64,000 bases of DNA, from the NCBI GenBank assembly GCA_945888595.1, contig CAMDAO010000001.1, positions 1-64,000 on the forward strand, written 5' to 3'. Below, piece after piece: positions 54,801-63,247 of the stretch (its first letter is position 1; every line of letters begins with the position of its first letter). Origin of the DNA: Chryseobacterium gleum (GTDB taxonomy: Bacteria; Bacteroidota; Bacteroidia; Flavobacteriales_D; Crocinitomicaceae). A program made the position numbers and the translations under genes. The notes beneath the pieces were generated by a model. That model was given only the letters and a program-made list of their open reading frames with translations. It was not told the origin of the DNA and made no database searches.

Positions 54801-55732
54801 TCAAAACCAGGAATTGTGCCTCCCCCCAGGGTATAAGAATCACCACCATTAAATGAAATATCGTAAACACCAGTAGTCGTTGGATAATTACCACCATCAT
54901 TGAAAACGATTCCTCCAGCACATAAATTTCCTTGATTATCTGGAGTAGCTGTCATTCCCCAATTATCTGCTGTTGAACCAGTAAATGTTGAAAAAGTTAA
55001 ACTAGGATCAATAATCAATGTAGCATCATGGTCAAATCCTTCTGGGAAATTAAATTCGACCTTGTTGGAAGTTAATTTATAATTAATTTTTACAGGTTTT
55101 TTTCGTCCCTCAAAAATTGTCCAAGCAATCGGTTTTGTTTCCGTAATTTCCCCAAATCTATTTTCAATGTGCAAGTTCCCTTCTTCATCAATTGAAATAG
55201 AGGTTGCCCCATTTATTTCGTATGAAATTTGTTGAACGTTGGTATGTGGTTTTACACTAAACGAATATTTCAAATTGCTCGATTTCCCATCGATTATTAA
55301 ATCTATATTTGGATAAAAATTCTTCATTTGAACCGAATGAAAACTTTTTAAAGTCGATTTCCATTTTTTTGGATCAGCACCTTGAAAATAATTTCTGTAA
55401 AAGGAAGATGAATCTTTTTCTTCGATTTCTCCCTTCCAAGAAGAGCCTATGAAAGTCGATCGAATAATTTGTGCATGAATAATTTTTGGCGTTTCTTCCT
55501 TTGCACTTTGTTTTTCTTTTGAGTGATTGTGAGACATCTGCTCATTAAAATCATTTAAAGAATAAGTGAAACCATTTTTTTCAAGAAACATCTCACCGCA
55601 CGTTAGTTCAACTTTGTAGAGAATTGGTTTGTGCCATTGACCACGATTTGGATGTATCCATATTCCATCATTTTGACCCAAAAATGAGCTGATAAATAGA
55701 CAGAATAAAATAGTAACAATTGGTTTCATCAA
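51815..55732 (-). CDS. Giant SBBP-repeat/PKD secreted protein, T9SS type B
   Basis: This 1305-aa secreted protein has a signal peptide (1-19) and an N-terminal domain typical for SBBP-repeat proteins (HPNRGQWHKPILYKVELTCGEMFLEKNGFTYS). Seven or more SBBP-type beta-propeller repeats follow (about 240-730; LVYSTYLGGSGNEAPHSLVSN, MSWSTYFGGSGNETGNSVQL). A PKD domain lies near 770-830 (NTFLWDFGDNSTSTETNPTHYY), then three to four Ig/CHU-like repeats with CxG-S-L-A-GG-Y-WSP patterns. The T9SS type B domain ends it (YIPNTFTPNG, MYIFDRWGELIYK, WDGKYNG, GHVNLLR). It should be a surface-displayed structural or adhesive protein. It is transcribed away from purF. Confidence 0.92.
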   Translation of the reverse strand: MMKPIVTILFCLFISSFLGQNDGIWIHPNRGQWHKPILYKVELTCGEMFLEKNGFTYSLNDFNEQMSHNHSKEKQSAKEETPKIIHAQIIRSTFIGSSWKGEIEEKDSSSFYRNYFQGADPKKWKSTLKSFHSVQMKNFYPNIDLIIDGKSSNLKYSFSVKPHTNVQQISYEINGATSISIDEEGNLHIENRFGEITETKPIAWTIFEGRKKPVKINYKLTSNKVEFNFPEGFDHDATLIIDPSLTFSTFTGSTADNWGMTATPDNQGNLCAGGIVFNDGGNYPTTTGVYDISFNGGDSYTLGGGTIPGFDIAITKFNTTGTALVYSTYLGGSGNEAPHSLVSNSAGELYVLGVTSSQNFPTTIGAFDNSFNGGPAITENELYYDGADLFISKLSANGSALLASTFVGGSGTDGVNIGALNYNYGDPFRGEIIDGSNGYIYVSSTSQSSNFPTASAAQGSLNGIQDAVVFKMNAGLNSMSWSTYFGGSGNETGNSVQLSSTGGVYVAGGTNSNTLPIILGNDLSFNGGISDGFLTHFNGLTGAILQGTFMGFAEYDQAYFVQLDQNNDVYVFGQSESAWPITAGLYGTPNSGQFIRKYSSTLSTITWTTMIGAGTGHPEISPTAFLVSDCFDIYLSGWGGTINSSYSNQALYSTTSGFTTTGDAFQTSTTGSNFYIAVLDQDASFLKYATFMGGLASSYNHVDGGTSRFDKSGRIYHAVCGACGGNNFGFTTTPGVISPQNLSSNCNLAAFKFELNKIEPIIGNPDPLICIPEPVIFTNSSANGNTFLWDFGDNSTSTETNPTHYYTSPGTYEVQLIVSDSNNCFSADSVVFELVIGDFQGGIISPPTPICPGSFYQLEAFGGANYNWSPANVLDDSTSATPIATITETTLFTVIVSDSCGADTLTLTLQVYDVNSSISEDTSICIGNSVSLFATGGVTYQWSPGTFLSSTTSASPTSTPTSMITYSVEITTADGCIINDSVTVSVFFDPPIPIIPDTVSMCLGAPSSIQVGGAATYEWSPNYAINTLVGQLVIVNPTDDFTYYCTFTNACGDADDSVSVDVVFPLIIAGNDTTVCPNNSASLWASGGVSYTWFPVQTILNPNLQVITVFPKDTTLYYVIGMDQFGCTDTASATVSLFPNAFIQTCADVYAFFGDEVQLSATSTTPGEYIWSPADYLSCTQCLSPIANPDKNFVYTITYTDQNGCQASDIVTLSYDGIIYIPNTFTPNGTINSVFQAKGGNIKTFEMYIFDRWGELIYKMDSLEDSWDGKYNGNKCQDGTYTWTIKYSDFNGNRKERNGHVNLLR

Positions 55733-55898
55733 CTTCTAAAGTACAACTTTTTTATACACTATTAACATATTCAAAATCAGGTAGAATAAGAATGCTAATA
55801 AGCAGTTACTATTAAACGAAAAAATAGTAAAAAAGTTGCTTTGAGGTGAGGATAATAAATTAATAGAAAAATTATCATTTTAGCTTGGTATAAAACCT

Positions 55899-55906
55899 TA
55901 AATTTG
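55899..55906 (+). promoter_or_regulatory. -7 promoter box for purF
   Basis: TAAATTTG matches TAnnTTTG and lies 26 nt before the purF ATG. No well-spaced TTG precedes it. Confidence 0.5.
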
Positions 55907-55932
55907 CACTTCAATTATATCAAAAATAGGTA

Positions 55933-57834
55933 ATGAGCGACGCAATACAACATGAGTGTGGGATAGCACTTTTAAGATTAAAAAAACCACTTCAATTTTA
56001 CCTAGACAAATATGGTTCAGCTTTTTATGGACTAAAGAAACTGCATCTTTTAATGGAAAAACAACACAATCGTGGACAAGATGGCGCGGGTGTTGCAAAT
56101 ATAAAATTTGATATGGAGCCTGGTGAGCGCTATATTTCTAGACAAAGGTCAATTGACAGTAAACCAATTCAAGATATTTTTGATCATATAAATGCTCGCT
56201 TCAAGCAAATTGAAGATGAAAATCCTGCTTTGTTGCAAGATGTTGAATATTTGAAAAAAAATGCTGGATTTACAGGAGAATTATTTTTAGGACATTTACG
56301 ATATGGTACTTTTGGACGCAATGCAATAGAAAGTTGCCATCCTTTTTTACGACAAAATAATTGGATGTCAAGAAATCTAGTAGTAGCTGGAAATTTTAAC
56401 CTTACAAATGTGGATGAATTATTTGACGCTTTAGTAGAGATTGGTCAGCATCCAAAAGAGAAATCAGATACGGTAACCGTTTTAGAAAAAATAGGACATT
56501 TTTTAGATGTTGAAAATGATAGACTTTTAGAACAGATAAAAGATAAAGGCTACACGAATGTCGAAAAGAATGTCTTTCTTGCTGAAAATATTGACATCGT
56601 TAAAATCCTGAAAAAAGCGTCAGAAAATTGGGATGGTGGATATGCAATGGCGGGTTTACTTGGACATGGAGACGCATTTGTGTTAAGAGATCCTTCTGGA
56701 ATTAGACCTACCTATTGGTACGATGACGAAGAAGTATGTGTCGTAGCTTCTGAACGACCTGTCATTCAAACCGCATTTAATTTGAAAGCGGACAAGATTC
56801 AAGAATTAAAACCTGGTCATGCCTTAATTATAAAGAAAAATGGGGAAATTGCAGAAACGTTAATCAAGCAGCCATTAGAGAGAAAGGCATGTTCATTTGA
56901 ACGCGTCTATTTTTCGAGAGGAAATGATGTGGGTATTTATGAAGAGCGCAAGAAATTAGGGAGCAACATTGTTCCTCAGGTCTTAAAAGCAATAGATTAT
57001 GATTTAGATAATTCTGTTTTTTCGTTTATTCCTAATACAGCTGAAGTCTCTTTTTACGGACTTTTAAAGGGATTAGAAAGTCATTTAGATAATAAAAAGT
57101 ACAACGCAATATTGGCTTTAGGTGCAAATCCAGACCCAGAGATTGTCAAAGAAATAATATACCAAAGGGCGAGAACTGAAAAGATTATTATTAAAGATGT
57201 CAAATTGCGCACGTTTATTACGCAAGATGATTCACGTAATGACCTCGTTGCACATGTGTATGATATCACGTATGGAAGTGTTGTTGCGGGAAAAGATAAT
57301 TTGGTGGTTATTGATGATAGTATTGTAAGAGGAACCACTCTAAAGCAAAGTATTTTAAGCATTTTAGATCGATTAAATCCGAAGAAAATAATTGTTGTGT
57401 CTTCAGCTCCTCAAATTCGTTACCCAGACTGTTATGGAATCGATATGGCAAAGATGGGCGATTTTATTGCTTTTGAAGCAGCAATTCAATTATTGAAAGA
57501 AAATGGGAAAGAGCAGTTAATAGATGAGGTGTATCAAAAATGTAAAAATCAGATCCATCTTCCGAAAGAAGAAATTAAAAACTACGTAAAAGAAATCTAC
57601 AGTTCATTTACAGCGGAAGAAATTTCGGCTAAAATATCAACATTATTGACGCCACCTTTGTTGAATGCGGAAGTGGAAATTATTTATCAGACAATTGAAA
57701 ATTTACATGATGCTTGTCCAGATAATTTAGGTGATTGGTATTTTACGGGTAATTATCCAACCCCTGGCGGAAATAAAGTGGTGAACAGAGCATTTATGAA
57801 TTGGGTGGAAGGTAAGAATGAGAGAGCTTACTGA
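55933..57834 (+). CDS. purF: Amidophosphoribosyltransferase, long Bacteroidota-type
   Basis: This 633-aa class II amidotransferase links glutamine and PRPP in the first step of purine synthesis. The Ntn nucleophile is Cys9 in HECGIALL, which would need removal of an 8-residue propeptide. The glutaminase domain has KQHNRGQDGAGVA and LGHLRYGTFG. The phosphoribosyltransferase part has FSRGNDVGIYEERKKLG and the PRPP loop VVIDDSIVRGTTLKQS. It is over 100 aa longer than the usual ~480-510 aa PurF, with inserts in the glutaminase domain (about 75-105 and 165-215) and an extended C-terminus. It is the long variant common in Bacteroidota, so a second PurF might exist elsewhere. Confidence 0.88.
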   Translation: MSDAIQHECGIALLRLKKPLQFYLDKYGSAFYGLKKLHLLMEKQHNRGQDGAGVANIKFDMEPGERYISRQRSIDSKPIQDIFDHINARFKQIEDENPALLQDVEYLKKNAGFTGELFLGHLRYGTFGRNAIESCHPFLRQNNWMSRNLVVAGNFNLTNVDELFDALVEIGQHPKEKSDTVTVLEKIGHFLDVENDRLLEQIKDKGYTNVEKNVFLAENIDIVKILKKASENWDGGYAMAGLLGHGDAFVLRDPSGIRPTYWYDDEEVCVVASERPVIQTAFNLKADKIQELKPGHALIIKKNGEIAETLIKQPLERKACSFERVYFSRGNDVGIYEERKKLGSNIVPQVLKAIDYDLDNSVFSFIPNTAEVSFYGLLKGLESHLDNKKYNAILALGANPDPEIVKEIIYQRARTEKIIIKDVKLRTFITQDDSRNDLVAHVYDITYGSVVAGKDNLVVIDDSIVRGTTLKQSILSILDRLNPKKIIVVSSAPQIRYPDCYGIDMAKMGDFIAFEAAIQLLKENGKEQLIDEVYQKCKNQIHLPKEEIKNYVKEIYSSFTAEEISAKISTLLTPPLLNAEVEIIYQTIENLHDACPDNLGDWYFTGNYPTPGGNKVVNRAFMNWVEGKNERAY

Positions 57835-57839
57835 TTTTT

Positions 57840-58225
57840 TTAATGGGTATGTTTTTTGAAGTATATAAGGGATTTAAGAACATATAAGGGTTGTGGGTAA
57901 TGGGACATTATATTTTTTGAACCATATAAGGAATATAAGGACATATAAGTTTTGTGGGTGATTAAACGAGAAAGGGGTATGTTTTTTGAACCATATAAGG
58001 GGTTTAAGAATATATGAGGGTTGTGGGTAATGGGACATTATATTTTTTGAAGCATATAAGGGGTTTAAGAACATATAAGGGTTGTGGGTAATGGGACATT
58101 ATATTTTTTGAACCATATAAGGAATTTAAGAAGATATGAGGGATGTGGGTGATGGAACGGAGAAAGGGCTATATTTTTTGAAGTATATAAGGGATTTAAG
58201 AACATATAAGGGTTGAGGTTTAATT
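57840..58225. repeat. Tandem repeat, six units of about 61-70 bp with ATAAG motifs
   Basis: Six imperfect units share TTTTTTGAA then (A/C/G)NATATAAGG, a TTTAAG or ATATAAGG step, (A/G)ACATATAAG and GGTTGTGGGTAATGGGACAT. Starts of the TTTTTTGAA block are near 57852, 57913, 57982, 58043, 58104 and 58174, so unit lengths are 61, 69, 61, 61 and 70. In each unit three ATAAG/TTAAG words recur every 10-11 nt, one helical turn. The tract lies between purF and the histidine kinase gene and codes for nothing credible. Similar ATATAAG-rich arrays are familiar from Flavobacteriia intergenic DNA. Confidence 0.85.
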
Positions 58226-58253
58226 TATTAGAAAAAGGAAATAAATTTGGGTA

Positions 58254-59147
58254 ATGAAAAAACAAACGGCTATATTTTTCTATGTATTAGGAGCGTATGT
58301 AGTTCTTCAGTTTGCTTGGTGGGGTTATCATTTAATTGAATTAACCGCTGAAATTGACAGTCAAAAAGGAATCGTTTCGAATCGTTTCTTTATGATTATC
58401 GGGGAAGGTTTCGTTTTTTTTCTGATACTTATTTTGGGATTGTGGAAAATTAGAAGTTCGATAAAAAAAGAATTAATATTTTCGCAACGACAAAATAATT
58501 TTCTCCTTTCTGTAACACATGAATTAAAAACGCCGCTAGCAGCCAATAAATTATACCTCCAAACTTTAGTGAAGCGGGAATTAGATTCCAGTAAGAGAAA
58601 CGAATTACTTGGTAAGGCAATTATTGAAAATCAGCGATTAGAAGCAATGATCGATAATATTTTGAATGCCTCCCGTCTTGAAAATCAAGTGATGGAATTG
58701 CATAAGGAATGGTTCAGTTTATCCGATTTATTGCAAGGTGTGGCAGATAGATTTAATAAAAGTTTACAAAATACGATTGTGCAGACCGATTTATTAGTGG
58801 ATTGTAAAATTGAAGCAGATTTTTTCATGATTGAAGCTATTATTAATAATTTAGTTGAAAACGCTTTAAAATATGCCGGAAATAAAAAAATAATTGTTTT
58901 ATATTTACAAAAATCGGATAATGAAAGAATTATTTTTGGGGTAAAAGATGAGGGTCCTGGCATTCCTTTGGAATTTCAATCAGAAATATTTAAAAAGTTT
59001 GTTCGATCTGGAAATGAGGAGACTCGTTCACAAAAAGGTACGGGCTTGGGGTTGTTTATCGCGGCTGAATTTATTCGAATCCATGAAGGAAAGATTAGGT
59101 ATAAAAACAATCAACCATGTGGGTCGAATTTTGAAATAACTTTATGA
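58254..59147 (+). CDS. Sensor histidine kinase, orphan
   Basis: This 297-aa kinase has two membrane segments (about 6-25 and 46-66) flanking a very short periplasmic loop. A dimerisation domain carries the phospho-acceptor His89 (SVTHELKTPLAANK). The ATPase domain has an N box (NLVENALKYA), G1 (DEGPGIP), F box and G2 (GTGLGLFIA). The tiny loop means it probably senses the membrane or an associated protein. No response regulator is next to it. Its stop overlaps the gpmI start (ATGA), so the two genes are co-translated. The ATAAG repeat lies directly upstream. Confidence 0.93.
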   Translation: MKKQTAIFFYVLGAYVVLQFAWWGYHLIELTAEIDSQKGIVSNRFFMIIGEGFVFFLILILGLWKIRSSIKKELIFSQRQNNFLLSVTHELKTPLAANKLYLQTLVKRELDSSKRNELLGKAIIENQRLEAMIDNILNASRLENQVMELHKEWFSLSDLLQGVADRFNKSLQNTIVQTDLLVDCKIEADFFMIEAIINNLVENALKYAGNKKIIVLYLQKSDNERIIFGVKDEGPGIPLEFQSEIFKKFVRSGNEETRSQKGTGLGLFIAAEFIRIHEGKIRYKNNQPCGSNFEITL

Positions 59148-60670
59148 AGATGACAAAACATTTTGGGTTAATCATATTAGATGGGTGGGGAATTGGAGAT
59201 CAATCTCAATCAGATGCTGTATTTAATGCAGAAACCCCTTTTATGGATTCATTATTGAAAGAATATCCAAATGCCCAATTAAAAACTTCTGGAGAAGATG
59301 TTGGATTACCGGAAGGTCAGATGGGAAATTCCGAAGTTGGTCATATGAATATTGGAGCAGGAAGAATTGTGTATCAAGATTTAACGAGGATAAATAAATC
59401 GATACGGGAAGGGGATTTTTTCACGAATCCTTTGCTGCTAGAGGCGATTGATAAAGCAAAAAGTAATCAAGTTAGTTTGCATTTAATTGGGTTAGTTTCA
59501 AAAGGCGGAGTGCATAGCACGCAAGAACATATTTATGCCATTTGTAAATTAGCAAAAGAGAGAGGATTGAAGGATGTTTTCATTCATGCTTTTACAGATG
59601 GTAGAGATTGTGACCCAAAAAGTGGGCTCATTTTTATGGAAGAGCTAGAAAATGAAATTGGGAAAACGGTTGGAAAAGTAGCTTCAATAACGGGTCGTTA
59701 TTATGCAATGGACCGAGATAATCGTTGGGAGAGAGTAAAGGTTGCTTATGATGCTTTAGTGCATGGCACTGGAAATTCTTTTTCATCTGCTACAGAGGCA
59801 ATACAAAAATCATATGACGATTCTGTTACTGATGAGTTTATTAAACCTTGTATTATTGCAGAAAATGGCACTCCAATTGCCACGATAAAAGAGAAAGATG
59901 TAGTGATTTGTTTTAATTTTAGAACAGATAGGCCACGAGAAATTTCATCTGCTTTAACACAAAAGGATTTCCCTGAATTAATGATGAAGAAATTAGATCT
60001 TCATTATTATACGATGACGAATTATGATTCAACTTTTACAAATGTGAAGGTTTTATTTGAAAAAGATAACTTAAGATATACCTTGGGAGAAGTGCTCTCA
60101 AAAGTTGATCGCACGCAAGTAAGAATTGCAGAAACTGAAAAATATCCTCACGTCACTTTCTTTTTTAATGGAGGTAGGGAGAAAGCTTTTCCCTTAGAAA
60201 GTAGAATTTTGGTCAACTCACCTAAGGTTGCTACCTATGATTTACAACCTGAAATGAGTGCGGTAGAAGTGAAAGATAATATTATTAAATGCCTTGAAAA
60301 AGATCGGCCAAATTTTTTCTGTTTAAATTTCGCGAATCCTGATATGGTCGGTCATACAGGTGTTTACTCAGCGATTGTGAAAGCTGTTGAAACGGTAGAT
60401 GCATGTTTGAAAGAAGTGGTGTCAGCAGGTTTGAAATACGATTATGAATTTCTAATTATTGCGGATCATGGAAATGCTGATTTTGCAATTAATGGGGACG
60501 GAACGCCAAATACGGCACATTCATTAAATCCTGTTCCAGTGGTTTTAGTAAGTAATCAAAAGGGGCTGAAAATAAAACATGGAATTTTGGCTGATGTGGC
60601 ACCAACGATCTTAAGAAGATTAGGTATTTCTACTCCAATGGAAATGACAGGTACCTCTTTAGTATACTAA
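59144..60670 (+). CDS. gpmI: 2,3-Bisphosphoglycerate-independent phosphoglycerate mutase
   Basis: This 508-aa glycolytic enzyme interconverts 3- and 2-phosphoglycerate and needs two Mn ions. Motifs are ILDGWG (11-16) and GNSEVGHMNIGAGR with the nucleophile Ser63. HAFTDGRDCDPKSG, ITGRYYAMDRDNRW, CFNFRTDRPREIS, FANPDMVGHTG and IADHGNADF follow. The length is normal for the family. It overlaps the histidine kinase gene by 4 nt. Start ATG 59144 (MKMTKHFGL); 59150 is an alternative. Confidence 0.97.
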   Translation: MKMTKHFGLIILDGWGIGDQSQSDAVFNAETPFMDSLLKEYPNAQLKTSGEDVGLPEGQMGNSEVGHMNIGAGRIVYQDLTRINKSIREGDFFTNPLLLEAIDKAKSNQVSLHLIGLVSKGGVHSTQEHIYAICKLAKERGLKDVFIHAFTDGRDCDPKSGLIFMEELENEIGKTVGKVASITGRYYAMDRDNRWERVKVAYDALVHGTGNSFSSATEAIQKSYDDSVTDEFIKPCIIAENGTPIATIKEKDVVICFNFRTDRPREISSALTQKDFPELMMKKLDLHYYTMTNYDSTFTNVKVLFEKDNLRYTLGEVLSKVDRTQVRIAETEKYPHVTFFFNGGREKAFPLESRILVNSPKVATYDLQPEMSAVEVKDNIIKCLEKDRPNFFCLNFANPDMVGHTGVYSAIVKAVETVDACLKEVVSAGLKYDYEFLIIADHGNADFAINGDGTPNTAHSLNPVPVVLVSNQKGLKIKHGILADVAPTILRRLGISTPMEMTGTSLVY

Positions 60671-60692
60671 AAGTACATCATTTTTTAATGTA

Positions 60693-62252
60693 TTAATCTT
60701 CTAATTGAAAGATTGAAATATTTTTAAATGACCCAATTTTATTTCTTGTATAGATTGAAATTGTTGAATCTTTAGAAAGAACTTCATCCGTAATGATAAG
60801 ATACTTTACATGATTTTCTAGTGCATTTTCAATACCTTCTTTTATTGTTTTTTTATCATTCCCCAGTAAAGTATACCCTTTTTGATCCATAAAAGATAAA
60901 GTAATATTAGGACTCACATCAGGGATACTAAATACTAAATCGGTTCTCTTCAGACCTATTTTTCTGAGGTATGGTTCGACTGTTTCTGAGGATCCAATTT
61001 TTGTCGCGTAATCCCATTTTAGCCAATCCCAATATTTATGCTCGTCCTCTGAAAGAAAGTTTTTAGTGACAAAGGTATTATTGCTAAAATATTTAATTCT
61101 CGTTTTTGCGATACCGAAGCAAAATGAAATGACTAAAACAATTATTAACAGTACATGCGTAATTTTAGATTTAAAAATTGAATTAAAATTATTTTGAAGA
61201 ATTTTAAAAAAAGTCAAAAATAACAAGGGGATAAGAATATAAAAATCAAGTAAATAGTAATCATGGACATTTAAGTTCGCAAACCATAGTAAAATAAAAA
61301 GAATTAATTCCATTAAAATCGAAAACAGAAAGATCAATAAATACCGGTTGACTTTTTTATGATTGAAAACAATGAAAAATAGTATTCCAAAGAGTAAAAA
61401 GATAAATCCGACATGATAAAATTCTGGTAAAACAAATTCTACAAAGCGATTCCAAATCTCAATTTTATTAGGAGTTTCCCAAATAGGTCTAATTGTAGAT
61501 AAAAAATAGATCGAACGATTTTGTATATTATAATCTTTCGAGATTAAAAACCAAACGATTAAAAGTAAAGCAGGGATTGATAAAAGGAAGTAATCGGCTA
61601 ATTTTTTATTGAAATAATTCTTTTTCAGAACACCAATCATTTCCAAAAACACAAGTAAATAAATGGGCAGAATACCCATCATCATAGTAGGTCTTAACAA
61701 AACCGAAAATGTTAAAAGAAAGCTTGAAAATAGTAATGTTTTTAAATTCTTTGTCTGCAGATACGTGTAGAAATAATACCAACCCATAAAAAGTAGCCCA
61801 ACTGCAGGAAGATTGACAAGAAAATTATTAGAATAATACCCAAATAAGGGAGATGAAAAAATAAAGAAAGGACAAAAGAGGGAATAAAAAAGAGTATTCA
61901 AATAATGATCACAAATTTTAAATAGGAAAAATAAACCTAAAAACACAATGCATAAATTTAGTAGTCTAGGAGTTATATAATTTTGTCCAGTAATTTTCCA
62001 AACAGCAGCATTTACGTAATATATAATAGGAAATTCACCAACGGCCTTTCCGTTAATCGATGATTGAGAATGAATTTTAGGTTCAAATAAATTCATACCT
62101 TCTTCGAAATAATTCTTTGTAATGGAGATTGCATCTGCCTGTCGCCATTGATGAATCGAGGAAGGTGGATATTTAATTGAAATTTGTAATTTATACAGGA
62201 ATGATATAAGTACGAATAATAAAATAAAAATTAGATTTTTATATTTTTCCAT
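60693..62252 (-). CDS. Polytopic membrane protein, GT39/ArnT-like
   Basis: This 519-aa protein has about ten to eleven membrane segments. The first outer loop reads YPPSSIHQWRQADAISITKNYFEEGMNLFEPKI, where Gln-Trp-Arg-Gln-Ala-Asp occurs where GT-C glycosyltransferases of the GT39/ArnT family keep their catalytic acidic residue. A soluble C-terminal part (about 400-519) follows. It probably transfers a sugar or lipid-linked group at the outer face of the inner membrane. The substrate is unknown. It is in the same orientation as the upstream YD-repeat protein gene (22 nt gap), so they may be one operon. Confidence 0.8.
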   Translation of the reverse strand: MEKYKNLIFILLFVLISFLYKLQISIKYPPSSIHQWRQADAISITKNYFEEGMNLFEPKIHSQSSINGKAVGEFPIIYYVNAAVWKITGQNYITPRLLNLCIVFLGLFFLFKICDHYLNTLFYSLFCPFFIFSSPLFGYYSNNFLVNLPAVGLLFMGWYYFYTYLQTKNLKTLLFSSFLLTFSVLLRPTMMMGILPIYLLVFLEMIGVLKKNYFNKKLADYFLLSIPALLLIVWFLISKDYNIQNRSIYFLSTIRPIWETPNKIEIWNRFVEFVLPEFYHVGFIFLLFGILFFIVFNHKKVNRYLLIFLFSILMELILFILLWFANLNVHDYYLLDFYILIPLLFLTFFKILQNNFNSIFKSKITHVLLIIVLVISFCFGIAKTRIKYFSNNTFVTKNFLSEDEHKYWDWLKWDYATKIGSSETVEPYLRKIGLKRTDLVFSIPDVSPNITLSFMDQKGYTLLGNDKKTIKEGIENALENHVKYLIITDEVLSKDSTISIYTRNKIGSFKNISIFQLED

Positions 62253-62274
62253 AGTATACCCTTATTGACAGACG

Positions 62275-63189
62275 TTACTCATAAAATTCATATCCTTGAA
62301 AACGTAAAATCATGATAAAATTCGTTTGCACTTCTCTTGTCAAAACAGAGGATAATAAGTTTGTATCAAGGTTGTAAATAATTTGAATATCGGTTGTAAA
62401 AACACCTTTTTTATAGACATGTTTTTCGATTAGATTTCCAAAAGTGTCATATTTAAAAAGCCATTCCTCAGCAAAAACACCATTTGAATTCGCGGCTGAA
62501 CGGATGGCGGATAAATAGCCTTTCTCATTATATTGATAAAGATATTTTATTTTACCTGAAGTCATTTTCAGATTTTCAACTCTTTCAATCAAATAGCCAT
62601 CTGCATTGAAATAGCTTATTTCATCCAAGTATGGTAATTCATAGCTATTATAAATTGTTTTTTTCTTCTGCAGAGAAGGGGAAACATCATATTTCATGAA
62701 CTCTTTATTCAGAATAATACTTCGTTCCAATTTCCCTTCTTTAGTAACAATGTCGCGATGCGTTTCTTCAGAAATAACTCGACCTAATGAATCATTTTCA
62801 TAGTGAATGGATGAATAACCACCCTGATCTTTTTTTCGATGAATAAGCAGTTGATTCTTATTAGAATATATATACATATTATTCACGGTGTCTTTGATGC
62901 CATTTTCTGTGCGTGTTTCAAAAGTAGAAACAACTCGTCCTAAGGAATCAAATTGATAGATACTTTTGAATTCCGTTTTGCGCATTATATCGCCTACTTT
63001 TTTGAACGTGTATTCACCTTTAAGACTTTTTATTTTATTCTTTTTGATAAATACTTCATTAAAAAAAGGCTCATCTGTAAATGCTAAACCACGTTTATTA
63101 TCTAAAATTTGAGAATTCAAGAGATTATGTAGAATACAAAAAAAAAGGGATAATTTTTTCACAACACAAAAGTAATGCAAAATCTTCAT
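62275..63189 (-). CDS. Exported protein with YD/RHS-like repeats
   Basis: This 304-aa protein has a hydrophobic N-terminus (10-27) and a series of RHS/YD-like strands: YQFDSLGRVVSTFETR, YENDSLGRVISEETH, YNEKGYLSAIRSA and FKYDTFGNLIEKHVY. These form short beta-hairpins and are typical of the small repeat proteins found in Bacteroidota envelopes. No toxin-like end or protease is seen. It probably works outside the cytoplasm with the GT39-like protein 22 nt downstream. The first ATG is used. Confidence 0.75.
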   Translation of the reverse strand: MKILHYFCVVKKLSLFFCILHNLLNSQILDNKRGLAFTDEPFFNEVFIKKNKIKSLKGEYTFKKVGDIMRKTEFKSIYQFDSLGRVVSTFETRTENGIKDTVNNMYIYSNKNQLLIHRKKDQGGYSSIHYENDSLGRVISEETHRDIVTKEGKLERSIILNKEFMKYDVSPSLQKKKTIYNSYELPYLDEISYFNADGYLIERVENLKMTSGKIKYLYQYNEKGYLSAIRSAANSNGVFAEEWLFKYDTFGNLIEKHVYKKGVFTTDIQIIYNLDTNLLSSVLTREVQTNFIMILRFQGYEFYE

Positions 63190-63209
63190 CTAAAAAGGTG
63201 ATTTAAGTT

Positions 63210-63217
63210 TAACTTTG
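63210..63217 (+). promoter_or_regulatory. -7 promoter box for the Hsp70-family gene
   Basis: TAACTTTG fits TAnnTTTG, 30 nt before the ATG at 63248. No TTG is seen at the usual distance upstream. Confidence 0.45.
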
Positions 63218-63247
63218 TTAAATTGAAAAATAATTTTACAAGAATTG

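Noticed and set aside
57840..58225. CRISPR array
   Set aside because: The repeats are adjacent imperfect units without unique spacers, and no cas gene is in the window.
57874..58265. Two 66-codon minus-strand ORFs rich in Pro/Leu
   Set aside because: They are translations of the tandem repeat and their similarity to each other only reflects the repeat units.
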